Below are positions 1 to 5,387 of a DNA stretch of 8,350 bases, in pieces. Below the pieces are notes generated by a model. The model was given only the letters and a program-made list of their open reading frames with translations. It ran no database searches and was not told the origin of the DNA. Numbering within the stretch: position 1 is the first letter of the stretch; each line of letters opens with the position of its first letter. The DNA lies in assembly GCA_002401565.1 (NCBI GenBank), contig NVTL01000011.1:35508-43857 (forward strand), written 5' to 3'. A program made the position numbers and the translations under genes. Source of the DNA: Rhodospirillaceae bacterium (lineage in GTDB: Bacteria; Pseudomonadota; Alphaproteobacteria; Rhodospirillales; Magnetovibrionaceae).

Positions 1-818
1 GTATAATGCCCGGCGTTGGTGAGGTACGTTCCGTCTGGCAAACATTCAATGCCCAACGTGGGGTCTTGTTGGGTCATGCGCCACGGAAATTCGCTGCCCT
101 TTTGTTTTAACAATGCATCTGGATAAACCCGCGATTGGGTGATCATCACGTTGTCGCGGTTGGTCATGTAAAAATCGAAAGTTTTTTCAACACCGGCCAG
201 GTAATAAGCCCCCATATCGCCTTCTAAATTGCCGATTTCACCGTTGGTGATGATGGTCAGCATGCCCGCATGCGCGTGCACATAAATCATGCCGCCGTTG
301 GCTTCGGCGCCCACCGTAAAGACCGGAACATCGTCCTCCATATAGACGTCTGAATAGCCATGAAAAATGTCGGGAGGGTTTTCGACTTTACGCCCAACGC
401 GCGCGGGATCAGATGAAATTTCGATCACATCATGGCGAACAAAATCAATGGCATGATAAGATTTCCACGTGGCTATGGATCGTTTTCCGGACTTGATTTC
501 AGGACTGAAAGGATGCTGATTTATATCAAAAACTTCGGTTTCAATCACCGCCTGAAATTGTTTTTGCACCACATCGTTAGTGGCATTGTTTTTTAAAATC
601 GCCAGTTGCAGAGCCAGTTTTTCCGCAGACCCAATAAACCGGATGACGCCTTGCTGTTTGGAATCAACAAAATTCATCAGTCCGCTTAAGGCTGTGTTGA
701 CTTGAAGTTGGTAAATGGTTTCAAAGGTATAGGCCAATCCGCCCAAAGTGGTCGGCACCAGCAAAAGGGACAAAATTGTCAGCAATTTCCATTTAAGTTT
801 GAGGTGCGGAAATTTCAT
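1..818 (-). CDS. Membrane-anchored sensor protein with periplasmic Cache/PAS-like domain (3' end beyond the window)
   Basis: The reverse strand is open from an ATG at 818-816 to the left edge, giving 272 codons without a stop, so the C-terminal part is missing. An in-frame TGA at 830-828, four codons upstream, makes this ATG the first possible start. Residues 1-11 are basic (KLKWK), residues about 12-30 form a hydrophobic helix (LLTILSLLLVPTTLGGLAY), and the rest is soluble and probably periplasmic. Residues about 215-230 (FDFYMTNRDNVMITQSR) resemble the strand pattern 'YLVDRDGxLLTxSR' found in Cache-type ligand-binding domains. Residues 259-272 (C, then PDGTYLTNAGHY) may continue that fold. 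In known families such an N-terminus precedes a HAMP plus methyl-accepting, histidine-kinase, GGDEF or cyclase module; which one is present cannot be seen. It is transcribed divergently from the giant coiled-coil gene. Confidence 0.8.
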   Translation of the reverse strand, partial: MKFPHLKLKWKLLTILSLLLVPTTLGGLAYTFETIYQLQVNTALSGLMNFVDSKQQGVIRFIGSAEKLALQLAILKNNATNDVVQKQFQAVIETEVFDINQHPFSPEIKSGKRSIATWKSYHAIDFVRHDVIEISSDPARVGRKVENPPDIFHGYSDVYMEDDVPVFTVGAEANGGMIYVHAHAGMLTIITNGEIGNLEGDMGAYYLAGVEKTFDFYMTNRDNVMITQSRVYPDALLKQKGSEFPWRMTQQDPTLGIECLPDGTYLTNAGHY

Positions 819-857
819 GTACGCAGATCACTCTTTTTCAGTCTTAGCTCGGAATTT

Positions 858-869
858 TTCGCATGCGAA
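858..869. promoter_or_regulatory. Perfect 12-bp palindrome, possible operator
   Basis: TTCGCATGCGAA reads identically on both strands. It lies about 40 bp upstream of the leftward sensor gene's ATG, just downstream (in that gene's direction) of the CATAAT/TATAGT -10-like sequence. That position would suit a repressor site over the transcription start. No cognate regulator is visible in the window. Confidence 0.35.
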
Positions 870-939
870 CACTATATTATGATGAAAACTTAAATTGACT
901 AGACATATTTGTAATTTAAATTGTGTCCATGTTTTCGAC

Positions 940-948
940 TTATCCACA
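940..948 (+). promoter_or_regulatory. DnaA-box match (TTATCCACA)
   Basis: TTATCCACA is an exact match to the strongest form of the bacterial DnaA-box consensus TTWTNCACA. A second match lies 23 bp downstream in the same orientation. Sequence match only; whether DnaA binds here is not known. Confidence 0.45.
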
Positions 949-962
949 AGATGCGCGCAGAT

Positions 963-971
963 TTTTGCACA
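963..971 (+). promoter_or_regulatory. Second DnaA-box match (TTTTGCACA)
   Basis: TTTTGCACA fits the consensus TTWTNCACA. Its last three bases overlap the 16-bp palindrome at 969-984, so a DnaA-type protein and the palindrome-binding protein could compete. It has the same orientation as the box at 940-948, with starts 23 bp apart, roughly two helical turns. Confidence 0.35.
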
Positions 972-984
972 ATTGGCCAATTGT
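969..984. promoter_or_regulatory. Perfect 16-bp palindrome, possible operator
   Basis: ACAATTGGCCAATTGT is a perfect inverted repeat without a spacer. It sits near the middle of the divergent region, about 50 bp upstream of the candidate -35 of the giant gene, a position typical of a dimeric activator or repressor site. It is not followed by a T run and lies between divergent genes, so it is unlikely to be a terminator. Confidence 0.4.
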
Positions 985-1032
985 TTAGCCTGCTATGCCG
1001 GATTCGCCACAATATATAGTATGCCGTTGTTG

Positions 1033-1061
1033 TTTACGGAACTATATAGAGGGTGTATGAT
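1033..1061 (+). promoter_or_regulatory. Candidate sigma70 promoter for the giant coiled-coil gene
   Basis: TTTACG at 1033-1038 matches four of six bases of TTGACA. TATGAT at 1056-1061 matches five of six of TATAAT, and the spacing is 17 bp. Transcription would start near 1068, leaving a leader of about 26 nt before the ATG at 1094. Chosen by eye; other AT-rich hexamers (TATATA at 1013 and 1043) lack a partner at a suitable distance. Confidence 0.4.
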
Positions 1062-1080
1062 CCGGTCCGAAGCATGAACA

Positions 1081-1090
1081 AAAGGCAGGG
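1081..1090 (+). promoter_or_regulatory. Ribosome binding site of the giant coiled-coil gene
   Basis: AAAGGCAGGG precedes the ATG at 1094. AAGG at 1082-1085 has an 8-nt spacer, while AGGG at 1087-1090 would leave only 3 nt, so the first is the better anti-Shine-Dalgarno match. The ATGs at 1057 and 1074 are out of frame, which supports 1094 as the start. Confidence 0.5.
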
Positions 1091-1093
1091 CGA

Positions 1094-4000
1094 ATGGCCA
1101 AAGAGACAACAGGTCAAAATCAATTGGGCCAAAATCAAAAAGATGATGCCGTAGACGCCCTTGGACCGACCCTTGGACCGAAGGGAACGTTGGGCTTGGG
1201 CCTGCCCGAAGGCGAAGAAGACGGCACGTTTGGCGAAGGTCTTCCGCCGCAAACCCCGCTTGAATTTAACGAATTTAAACAATCCTTTTTCCGCCGCCAT
1301 CGTTTATTGTCGTTTGCAGGTGTGGCCGCGACAGCGGGTTGGTTGGGCTTAAGCGCTTGGTACATTCAAACTTATATTGGTTGGGATATTCTGTTTGAAC
1401 TGTTGCCCCATGAAATTGGCGGCTTGGCGGCGGGCACCTTTACGCCCTTGGCCTTTTTATGGATGGTCGTGGCGTTGTTTGAACGTGGACACCACATGCG
1501 CGGCGAAACCCAACATTTACGCTGGCAAATCCAACAACTGACGTATCCTTCTGAACGGGCGCAAAGCCGAGTGAAAGACATCACCGATGTGTTGCGGCGT
1601 CAATCAAGTGACCTTAGTAAAGTATCGGATGAAGCCGTGGCGCGGGCTGAAGTTGTCAACAATCAGGTGCGCGAACGCACGTTGGAACTGACCAAAGTTT
1701 CCGAAGATGCCGATTTGCGGTCGCGCGCCGTTGCGGAATCTTTGGCACGTCAAACCGAAAATCTCCGCCAAGTGTCCATGAAGGCAGAAACCCGCGCGCG
1801 GGATGTGGGCGATACCTTGCACCGTCATACCCACAACATCGTCAAAGCCTCTGACCGGGCGTCCAGTCGGGCCGAAGACGTGGCGGATGTTTTGGAACAT
1901 CGTATTCAGGACCTAAACGACGCAGCAGAGGCGGGAAGCCAGCGGGCCAGCGAAATTGCGGACCTGTATCATAACCGCAGCGAACATTTGCTGGATGTTT
2001 CTGCCGAAACCTCAACCCGTGCCGAAGAAGTCGGTGAAGTTCTGGGCGCGCGCATTGCCAGCCTGACCACAGCAGCGTCCCAAGCCATTAAAAACATCGA
2101 AGTCGGCTCGGAACTGGTGGCGTCCATGGGCTCAACCATGGGGGCCGAAGGCGACCGTTTGGAAGCCCAAACAGATCGCATCGGTGAAGCTTTGCGTCGC
2201 CAGCAATCTGATTTGAAACAGGTCAGCGCAGAAACCTTTACCCACAGCCAAGAAGTCGAAAACAGCCTTAACCGCCAAAGCGAACTTTTAACCTCAACCG
2301 CAGATAAAATAGCTCTGAAGGTTAAAGATATGTCCGATACCATGGGTGAACAAACCCATGAATTGGTGGCGTCGTCTGATTTGGTGGTGTTGCGGATGAA
2401 AGCCGCTGGCGATGCTTTTCACGAAGAAACGAAAAGCTTGATTAAAAATACGGACGATGCGGAAAAACAAACCGGAAAAGTGCGGGAATTGTTGCGCAAA
2501 ACGTCCATGGATCTCAGCCAAGTTTCGGCCAAATCCTTAAGCCAAGTCAGCGATGTGACAAAGGCTTTGCAATCGAGCAAAGACGAACTGGTCAGCGCCA
2601 GCAATGTGGGCAAAGAAAAAGTCCTGGTGGCCACCGCGACGCTCAGAACGCAAACGGCTCAATTGAAAGAAACCTCTAAAAGCTCGGTTGATGGCTTGCA
2701 AGACGTCACAAAAGCTTTGCACGAAGGTTCGCTGGTAATGGACCGCGCAGTCAGCACATCGCAAGGCGCCTTGGATGAAGCTTCACGGATTATCGAAGAA
2801 GGCGCTTCGCGCGTCACCAACAGTGCACAAACCGGAACCGCTGCGATTTCTTCGGCGGTCCGGGCCATGAAAGATGGGCTGGACGAAGTCAATTCATCGG
2901 CGGAACGCACAGGCGTGGTGACGGATGATTTGCGCCGAAATTTCCAAGATTTCAAAACCGTATCTGCCGATGCGGTGCATTCAATTTCTGATCTGGGCGA
3001 TGTGGTGCAAAATCGCACCCAAGAATTGGATCAGGCCACCCAAAAAGCCAAAGAAAACTTGGAACAAGCGGGCGACAGTCTGGAAACACAAAGCGAACAA
3101 ATGGTGTTTGTTGCGGCGCGCACAGGCAAATTGCTGACCAGCGCTTCTGAAAACCTTGATGGGCGAACGGAACAGTTAGAAGAAACGTCTTACCGCGCCG
3201 AAGATCGTTTGCGGGCGTTGGGCGACGCGGTGCGCAAAAATCTCAACGACCTGATGGAAAGTTCTGACGAGGCCACCACACGTTTGGAAAATGTCTCTGA
3301 AACCTTGGAAGGCCAAACCGAAAGCGTGTCGCGGGTGACGTCATCGGCGGTGGCGGATGTGGATAAAGCGACGTCTGTGTTGATGGACAGATCGCGCGAA
3401 GTGGGCTCGGCGTCAGATCGCGCTGCGCGTTTGATTTCGTTGGTATCGGATGCTTTGCACCGTCAAACGGCGGGTATTTCGGATGCGTCTGAACAGGCCG
3501 CCGAACGCATTGATGGCATGGGCGAAACCTTGAAACAACACTCTGTTGCGTTGGATGACTTGGGGCAAAATGCGACGGATCGCCTGATCGAAACCAGTGA
3601 AAAAATGAAAGAAAGTGCGGCAAACCTGCAAAGTGTCGCGAATGAAACCGTGAGCCGCGTCGAAGGTGCCACGGAATCTTTGGTCGACAGTGAACGGGTG
3701 GTGCGGGGCCGTGTTGAATCTGCCGAACGCCAATTGGAAGGCCTCGCCCGTCAAGTGATGGAGCGTTCAGATGAGGCATCACGCGCCAGTCATGGTGCCG
3801 GAGATCGCTTGTCAAACCTTTCCGAAGGCTTCCAACGTCAAACCCGTGATTTGGATACGATTTTGGACCGCACAGGCACCCGTCTGGAAGACTTGGGTAG
3901 TTTGATGTCAAATCGCACGGACGATATGACCCAAGCCTACACACGGGCCTCTGAACACGTTAAATCCTTTTCCGCAGACATGCACAGCCAAGCCGCGAAC

Positions 4001-5266
4001 CTGATGGCCGCGTCGGACGAAGCCGCTGGCAAACTGGGCGAAGTCGGTAAGGCTTTAAGCGAAGAAGTCCACGGCGTGAACCAATCGGTCGACAAAGCCG
4101 CCAAACTGATTGATTTGGTGACCAATGCTTTTCACCATCAAACGTCCGATTTGGGCACGGCTTCGGAACGTGCTGCTGGGGAAGTGGAACGGGTCAGCGA
4201 TGCGCTGCGCCGTTCGGCTTCGGATTTGAAACAGGTGTCTGACAATACGGTGCAAAACCTTAACATCGCCGGAGAAGGGCTCAGCCAGAATCTCAACGAT
4301 TTGGGCCTTGCCTCAACCCAAGCCGTCGCCAAAATGGACGGTGTAAATCAATCCATTCAGGACCACGGTCGCGATATGGCCGTGGTTGCCGATGAAGCGA
4401 TGGGTAAATTAAACCAAGTCAAAGAAAGCCTTGGCCAGCAGTCTGCACAGGTGGACCGGGTGACCGATCTCAGCCTGGATCGTTTGGACCATGTGGCCGC
4501 CGAAGTGACCCGCAAAGCCAAAGCCGGGGCCGAACAGATCGATGCATTTTCGCACAGATTGGCGTCCACCCATGACCAAACCCATAAAAAACTGAACGAT
4601 TTGAACCGGATGTTCATGCGCGCCGAAAAAGGTGCGGATATGTTGGGCGAAGCGTTGGATAAACAGAGCAAAACCGTTGTTCGGGTAACCGAAAAATCAT
4701 TGGCGCACGTGGTCGGTTGGGATAAAACCCTGCGCGACCGTGTTGATGATTTAAGCCGAGCGTCCAGTCAAGTGGCTGCGCAAATGGACGGTGTGGGCTT
4801 GCGCATTGAAAAAGGCACCCAAGAACTCATCAGTGCCATGGGCAAGGCCAAAAACCTGAACCAAACCTTAGACAGCACCTTGGATCGCGGCCACATCGAA
4901 GACTTCATGCGGCGGTCGGCCTTTATTACAGAACGTCTGAATTCATTGGCCGTTGACTTGGCCCGTGTGGTCGAAGTGTCGATCACCGAAGACGACTGGC
5001 GCCGCTTTAACAAAGGCGAAAAAGGTATCTTTGTGCGAAAAATGTTGGGCTTTAAAGAAAAGAATACGCTGGCGTCCATTAAATCCATTTATCAAGGCGA
5101 TGAAGAATTCAGAGAATACGTCAGTCGCTATGTTTCTGAATTTGATAATATGTTGGGCAACGCGAGAGAACGCGATCATGACGGTGTTTTGGAAAACACG
5201 TTCTTGTCGTCAGATATCGGAAAACTGTACATGATCCTTGCCAGAGCCCTAGGTCGCGATATATAA
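1094..5266 (+). CDS. Giant membrane-anchored coiled-coil protein with 45 units of a 25-residue repeat (TipN/GPR-like architecture)
   Basis: The protein has 1390 residues and no cysteine. Residues 1-60 are a low-complexity Gly/Pro/Gln/acidic tail. After a basic patch (FFRRHR, 65-70) come two hydrophobic segments, about 72-95 and 110-129, joined by a short loop. Basic residues flank both outer ends, so the hairpin most likely leaves the N-terminus and the long rod in the cytoplasm. Residues 153-1273 are a continuous helical array of 25-residue units. Residues 1274-1390 form a distinct C-terminal domain ending in SSDIGKLYMILARALGR. No proline occurs after residue 152. The order membrane hairpin, huge helical rod, small C-terminal domain matches alphaproteobacterial polar scaffolds: Caulobacter TipN and Agrobacterium GPR / Sinorhizobium RgsE. 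That is an architectural comparison made without a search. No ATPase, HAMP or chemoreceptor signalling tip was seen. It is monocistronic, with its own promoter candidate and terminator. A cell-pole or envelope-associated scaffold is an inference. Confidence 0.9.
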   Translation: MAKETTGQNQLGQNQKDDAVDALGPTLGPKGTLGLGLPEGEEDGTFGEGLPPQTPLEFNEFKQSFFRRHRLLSFAGVAATAGWLGLSAWYIQTYIGWDILFELLPHEIGGLAAGTFTPLAFLWMVVALFERGHHMRGETQHLRWQIQQLTYPSERAQSRVKDITDVLRRQSSDLSKVSDEAVARAEVVNNQVRERTLELTKVSEDADLRSRAVAESLARQTENLRQVSMKAETRARDVGDTLHRHTHNIVKASDRASSRAEDVADVLEHRIQDLNDAAEAGSQRASEIADLYHNRSEHLLDVSAETSTRAEEVGEVLGARIASLTTAASQAIKNIEVGSELVASMGSTMGAEGDRLEAQTDRIGEALRRQQSDLKQVSAETFTHSQEVENSLNRQSELLTSTADKIALKVKDMSDTMGEQTHELVASSDLVVLRMKAAGDAFHEETKSLIKNTDDAEKQTGKVRELLRKTSMDLSQVSAKSLSQVSDVTKALQSSKDELVSASNVGKEKVLVATATLRTQTAQLKETSKSSVDGLQDVTKALHEGSLVMDRAVSTSQGALDEASRIIEEGASRVTNSAQTGTAAISSAVRAMKDGLDEVNSSAERTGVVTDDLRRNFQDFKTVSADAVHSISDLGDVVQNRTQELDQATQKAKENLEQAGDSLETQSEQMVFVAARTGKLLTSASENLDGRTEQLEETSYRAEDRLRALGDAVRKNLNDLMESSDEATTRLENVSETLEGQTESVSRVTSSAVADVDKATSVLMDRSREVGSASDRAARLISLVSDALHRQTAGISDASEQAAERIDGMGETLKQHSVALDDLGQNATDRLIETSEKMKESAANLQSVANETVSRVEGATESLVDSERVVRGRVESAERQLEGLARQVMERSDEASRASHGAGDRLSNLSEGFQRQTRDLDTILDRTGTRLEDLGSLMSNRTDDMTQAYTRASEHVKSFSADMHSQAANLMAASDEAAGKLGEVGKALSEEVHGVNQSVDKAAKLIDLVTNAFHHQTSDLGTASERAAGEVERVSDALRRSASDLKQVSDNTVQNLNIAGEGLSQNLNDLGLASTQAVAKMDGVNQSIQDHGRDMAVVADEAMGKLNQVKESLGQQSAQVDRVTDLSLDRLDHVAAEVTRKAKAGAEQIDAFSHRLASTHDQTHKKLNDLNRMFMRAEKGADMLGEALDKQSKTVVRVTEKSLAHVVGWDKTLRDRVDDLSRASSQVAAQMDGVGLRIEKGTQELISAMGKAKNLNQTLDSTLDRGHIEDFMRRSAFITERLNSLAVDLARVVEVSITEDDWRRFNKGEKGIFVRKMLGFKEKNTLASIKSIYQGDEEFREYVSRYVSEFDNMLGNARERDHDGVLENTFLSSDIGKLYMILARALGRDI
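1158..1181 (+). repeat. Perfect 12-bp tandem duplication in the N-terminal tail
   Basis: CCCTTGGACCGA occurs twice in direct succession and encodes LGPT-LGPK in the disordered tail of the giant protein, within a wider Gly/Leu-rich stretch. Being a multiple of three, it keeps the frame. It looks like a replication-slippage product and could vary in copy number between strains. Confidence 0.75.
1550..4912 (+). repeat. Array of 45 diverged 75-bp units encoding 25-residue helical repeats
   Basis: Reading from residue 153, the protein divides into 45 consecutive units, 44 of exactly 25 residues and one of 21 (unit 19, DNA 2900-2962), ending at residue 1273. The loose consensus is S1, D/E2, A4, R7, V/L11, G/S12, L15, Q18, L22, V/A25. 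Examples of unit starts are SDEAVARAE, SDRASSRAE, SDEATTRLE and SERAAGEVE. Hydrophobic positions 4, 8, 11, 15, 18/19, 22 and 25 are spaced 4-3-4-3-4-3-4, which equals two heptads plus one hendecad. The units are conserved in protein pattern but well diverged in DNA, indicating an old duplication series under selection for helix geometry. Confidence 0.92.
4913..5263 (+). other. Conserved-looking C-terminal domain of the giant protein
   Basis: Residues 1274-1390 leave the 25-residue register. They contain aromatic residues that are rare in the rod (DDWRRF near 1301, FREYVSRYVSEF near 1339) and end in SSDIGKLYMILARALGR. The mix of hydrophobic, aromatic and charged residues suggests a small folded, mostly helical domain rather than more rod. 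I have a general impression that similar ends (NSLAVDLAR, then SSDxGKLY) occur in large alphaproteobacterial coiled-coil proteins, but I cannot verify it here. Its function is unknown; it could be the part that binds a partner or oligomerises. Confidence 0.6.
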
Positions 5267-5295
5267 GGTATATGTAATTTATACAGTTCGGGGGA

Positions 5296-5315
5296 GGGTT
5301 CCTTTTTAGGAACCC
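5296..5315 (+). other. Small hairpin preceding the terminator
   Basis: GGGTTCC and GGAACCC form a 7-bp stem around a TTTTTA loop, 30 bp after the stop codon of the giant gene. No T run follows, so alone it is unlikely to terminate. It may protect the transcript end or act as a first, weaker part of a double hairpin. Confidence 0.55.
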
Positions 5316-5322
5316 CATCTTA

Positions 5323-5356
5323 GGGGCGGAAACCTTCGGGTTTCCGCCCCCTTTTT
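5323..5356 (+). terminator. Strong rho-independent terminator with a TTCG tetraloop
   Basis: GGGGCGGAAACC at 5323-5334 pairs perfectly with 5339-5350 to give a 12-bp GC-rich stem closed by a C(TTCG)G loop, an unusually stable tetraloop type. It is followed by C and five T (5352-5356). The T run lies on the plus-strand side only, so it serves the giant coiled-coil gene. In the other direction the stem has no U tract, so it would end the cobalamin operon less efficiently, if at all. Confidence 0.9.
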
Positions 5357-5387
5357 ATGGGTATAGTGCGAATGTACAGTTGCGAAT

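Larger units (their letters stand above)
819..1093. other. Divergent AT-rich intergenic region
   Basis: These 275 bp separate two divergent genes and should hold both promoters. The region is visibly richer in A and T than its flanks. It contains perfect palindromes at 858-869 and 969-984, DnaA-box matches at 940-948 and 963-971, a TTTACG/TATGAT promoter pair at 1033-1061, and the short direct repeat TATGCCG at 994-1000 and 1020-1026. For the leftward gene, CATAAT/TATAGT -10-like hexamers are visible on the minus strand around 871-882, but no convincing -35 accompanies them. A 60-codon open frame starting with TTG at 895 is not considered a gene. Confidence 0.7.

Noticed and set aside
702..893. 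63-codon plus-strand frame
   Set aside because: It is antisense to the N-terminal coding part of the sensor gene and has no supporting motif.
895..1077. 60-codon plus-strand frame in the divergent region
   Set aside because: It would start with TTG, has no Shine-Dalgarno sequence, has cysteine-rich and unstructured composition, and overlaps the regulatory sites and the candidate promoter.
819..1093. Chromosomal replication origin
   Set aside because: There are only two DnaA-box matches, no cluster of boxes, and none of the usual origin neighbour genes (dnaA, dnaN, hemE, parAB) is visible. A regulatory role is more economical.
3243..3944. 233-codon open frame on the minus strand
   Set aside because: It lies antisense inside the 25-residue repeat array and its translation is Pro/His/Arg/Ser-rich low complexity, as expected from the complement of a biased coding sequence. 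The plus-strand frame has clear protein-level periodicity.
1550..4912. CRISPR or satellite DNA interpretation of the 75-bp periodicity
   Set aside because: The period is conserved at protein level while the DNA units are strongly diverged, the frame is open throughout, and there are no identical repeats or spacers.
1550..4912. Apolipoprotein A1/A4/E-type repeats
   Set aside because: Those have an 11/22-residue period punctuated by proline; here the period is 25 and no proline occurs.
1094..5266. Methyl-accepting chemotaxis protein
   Set aside because: The helical rod is superficially like a chemoreceptor signalling domain, but there is no periplasmic ligand domain between the two membrane helices, no HAMP and no conserved hairpin-tip sequence.
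5296..5356. Bidirectional terminator for both converging units
   Set aside because: The T run is present only on the plus-strand side; read from the minus strand neither hairpin is followed by a U tract.
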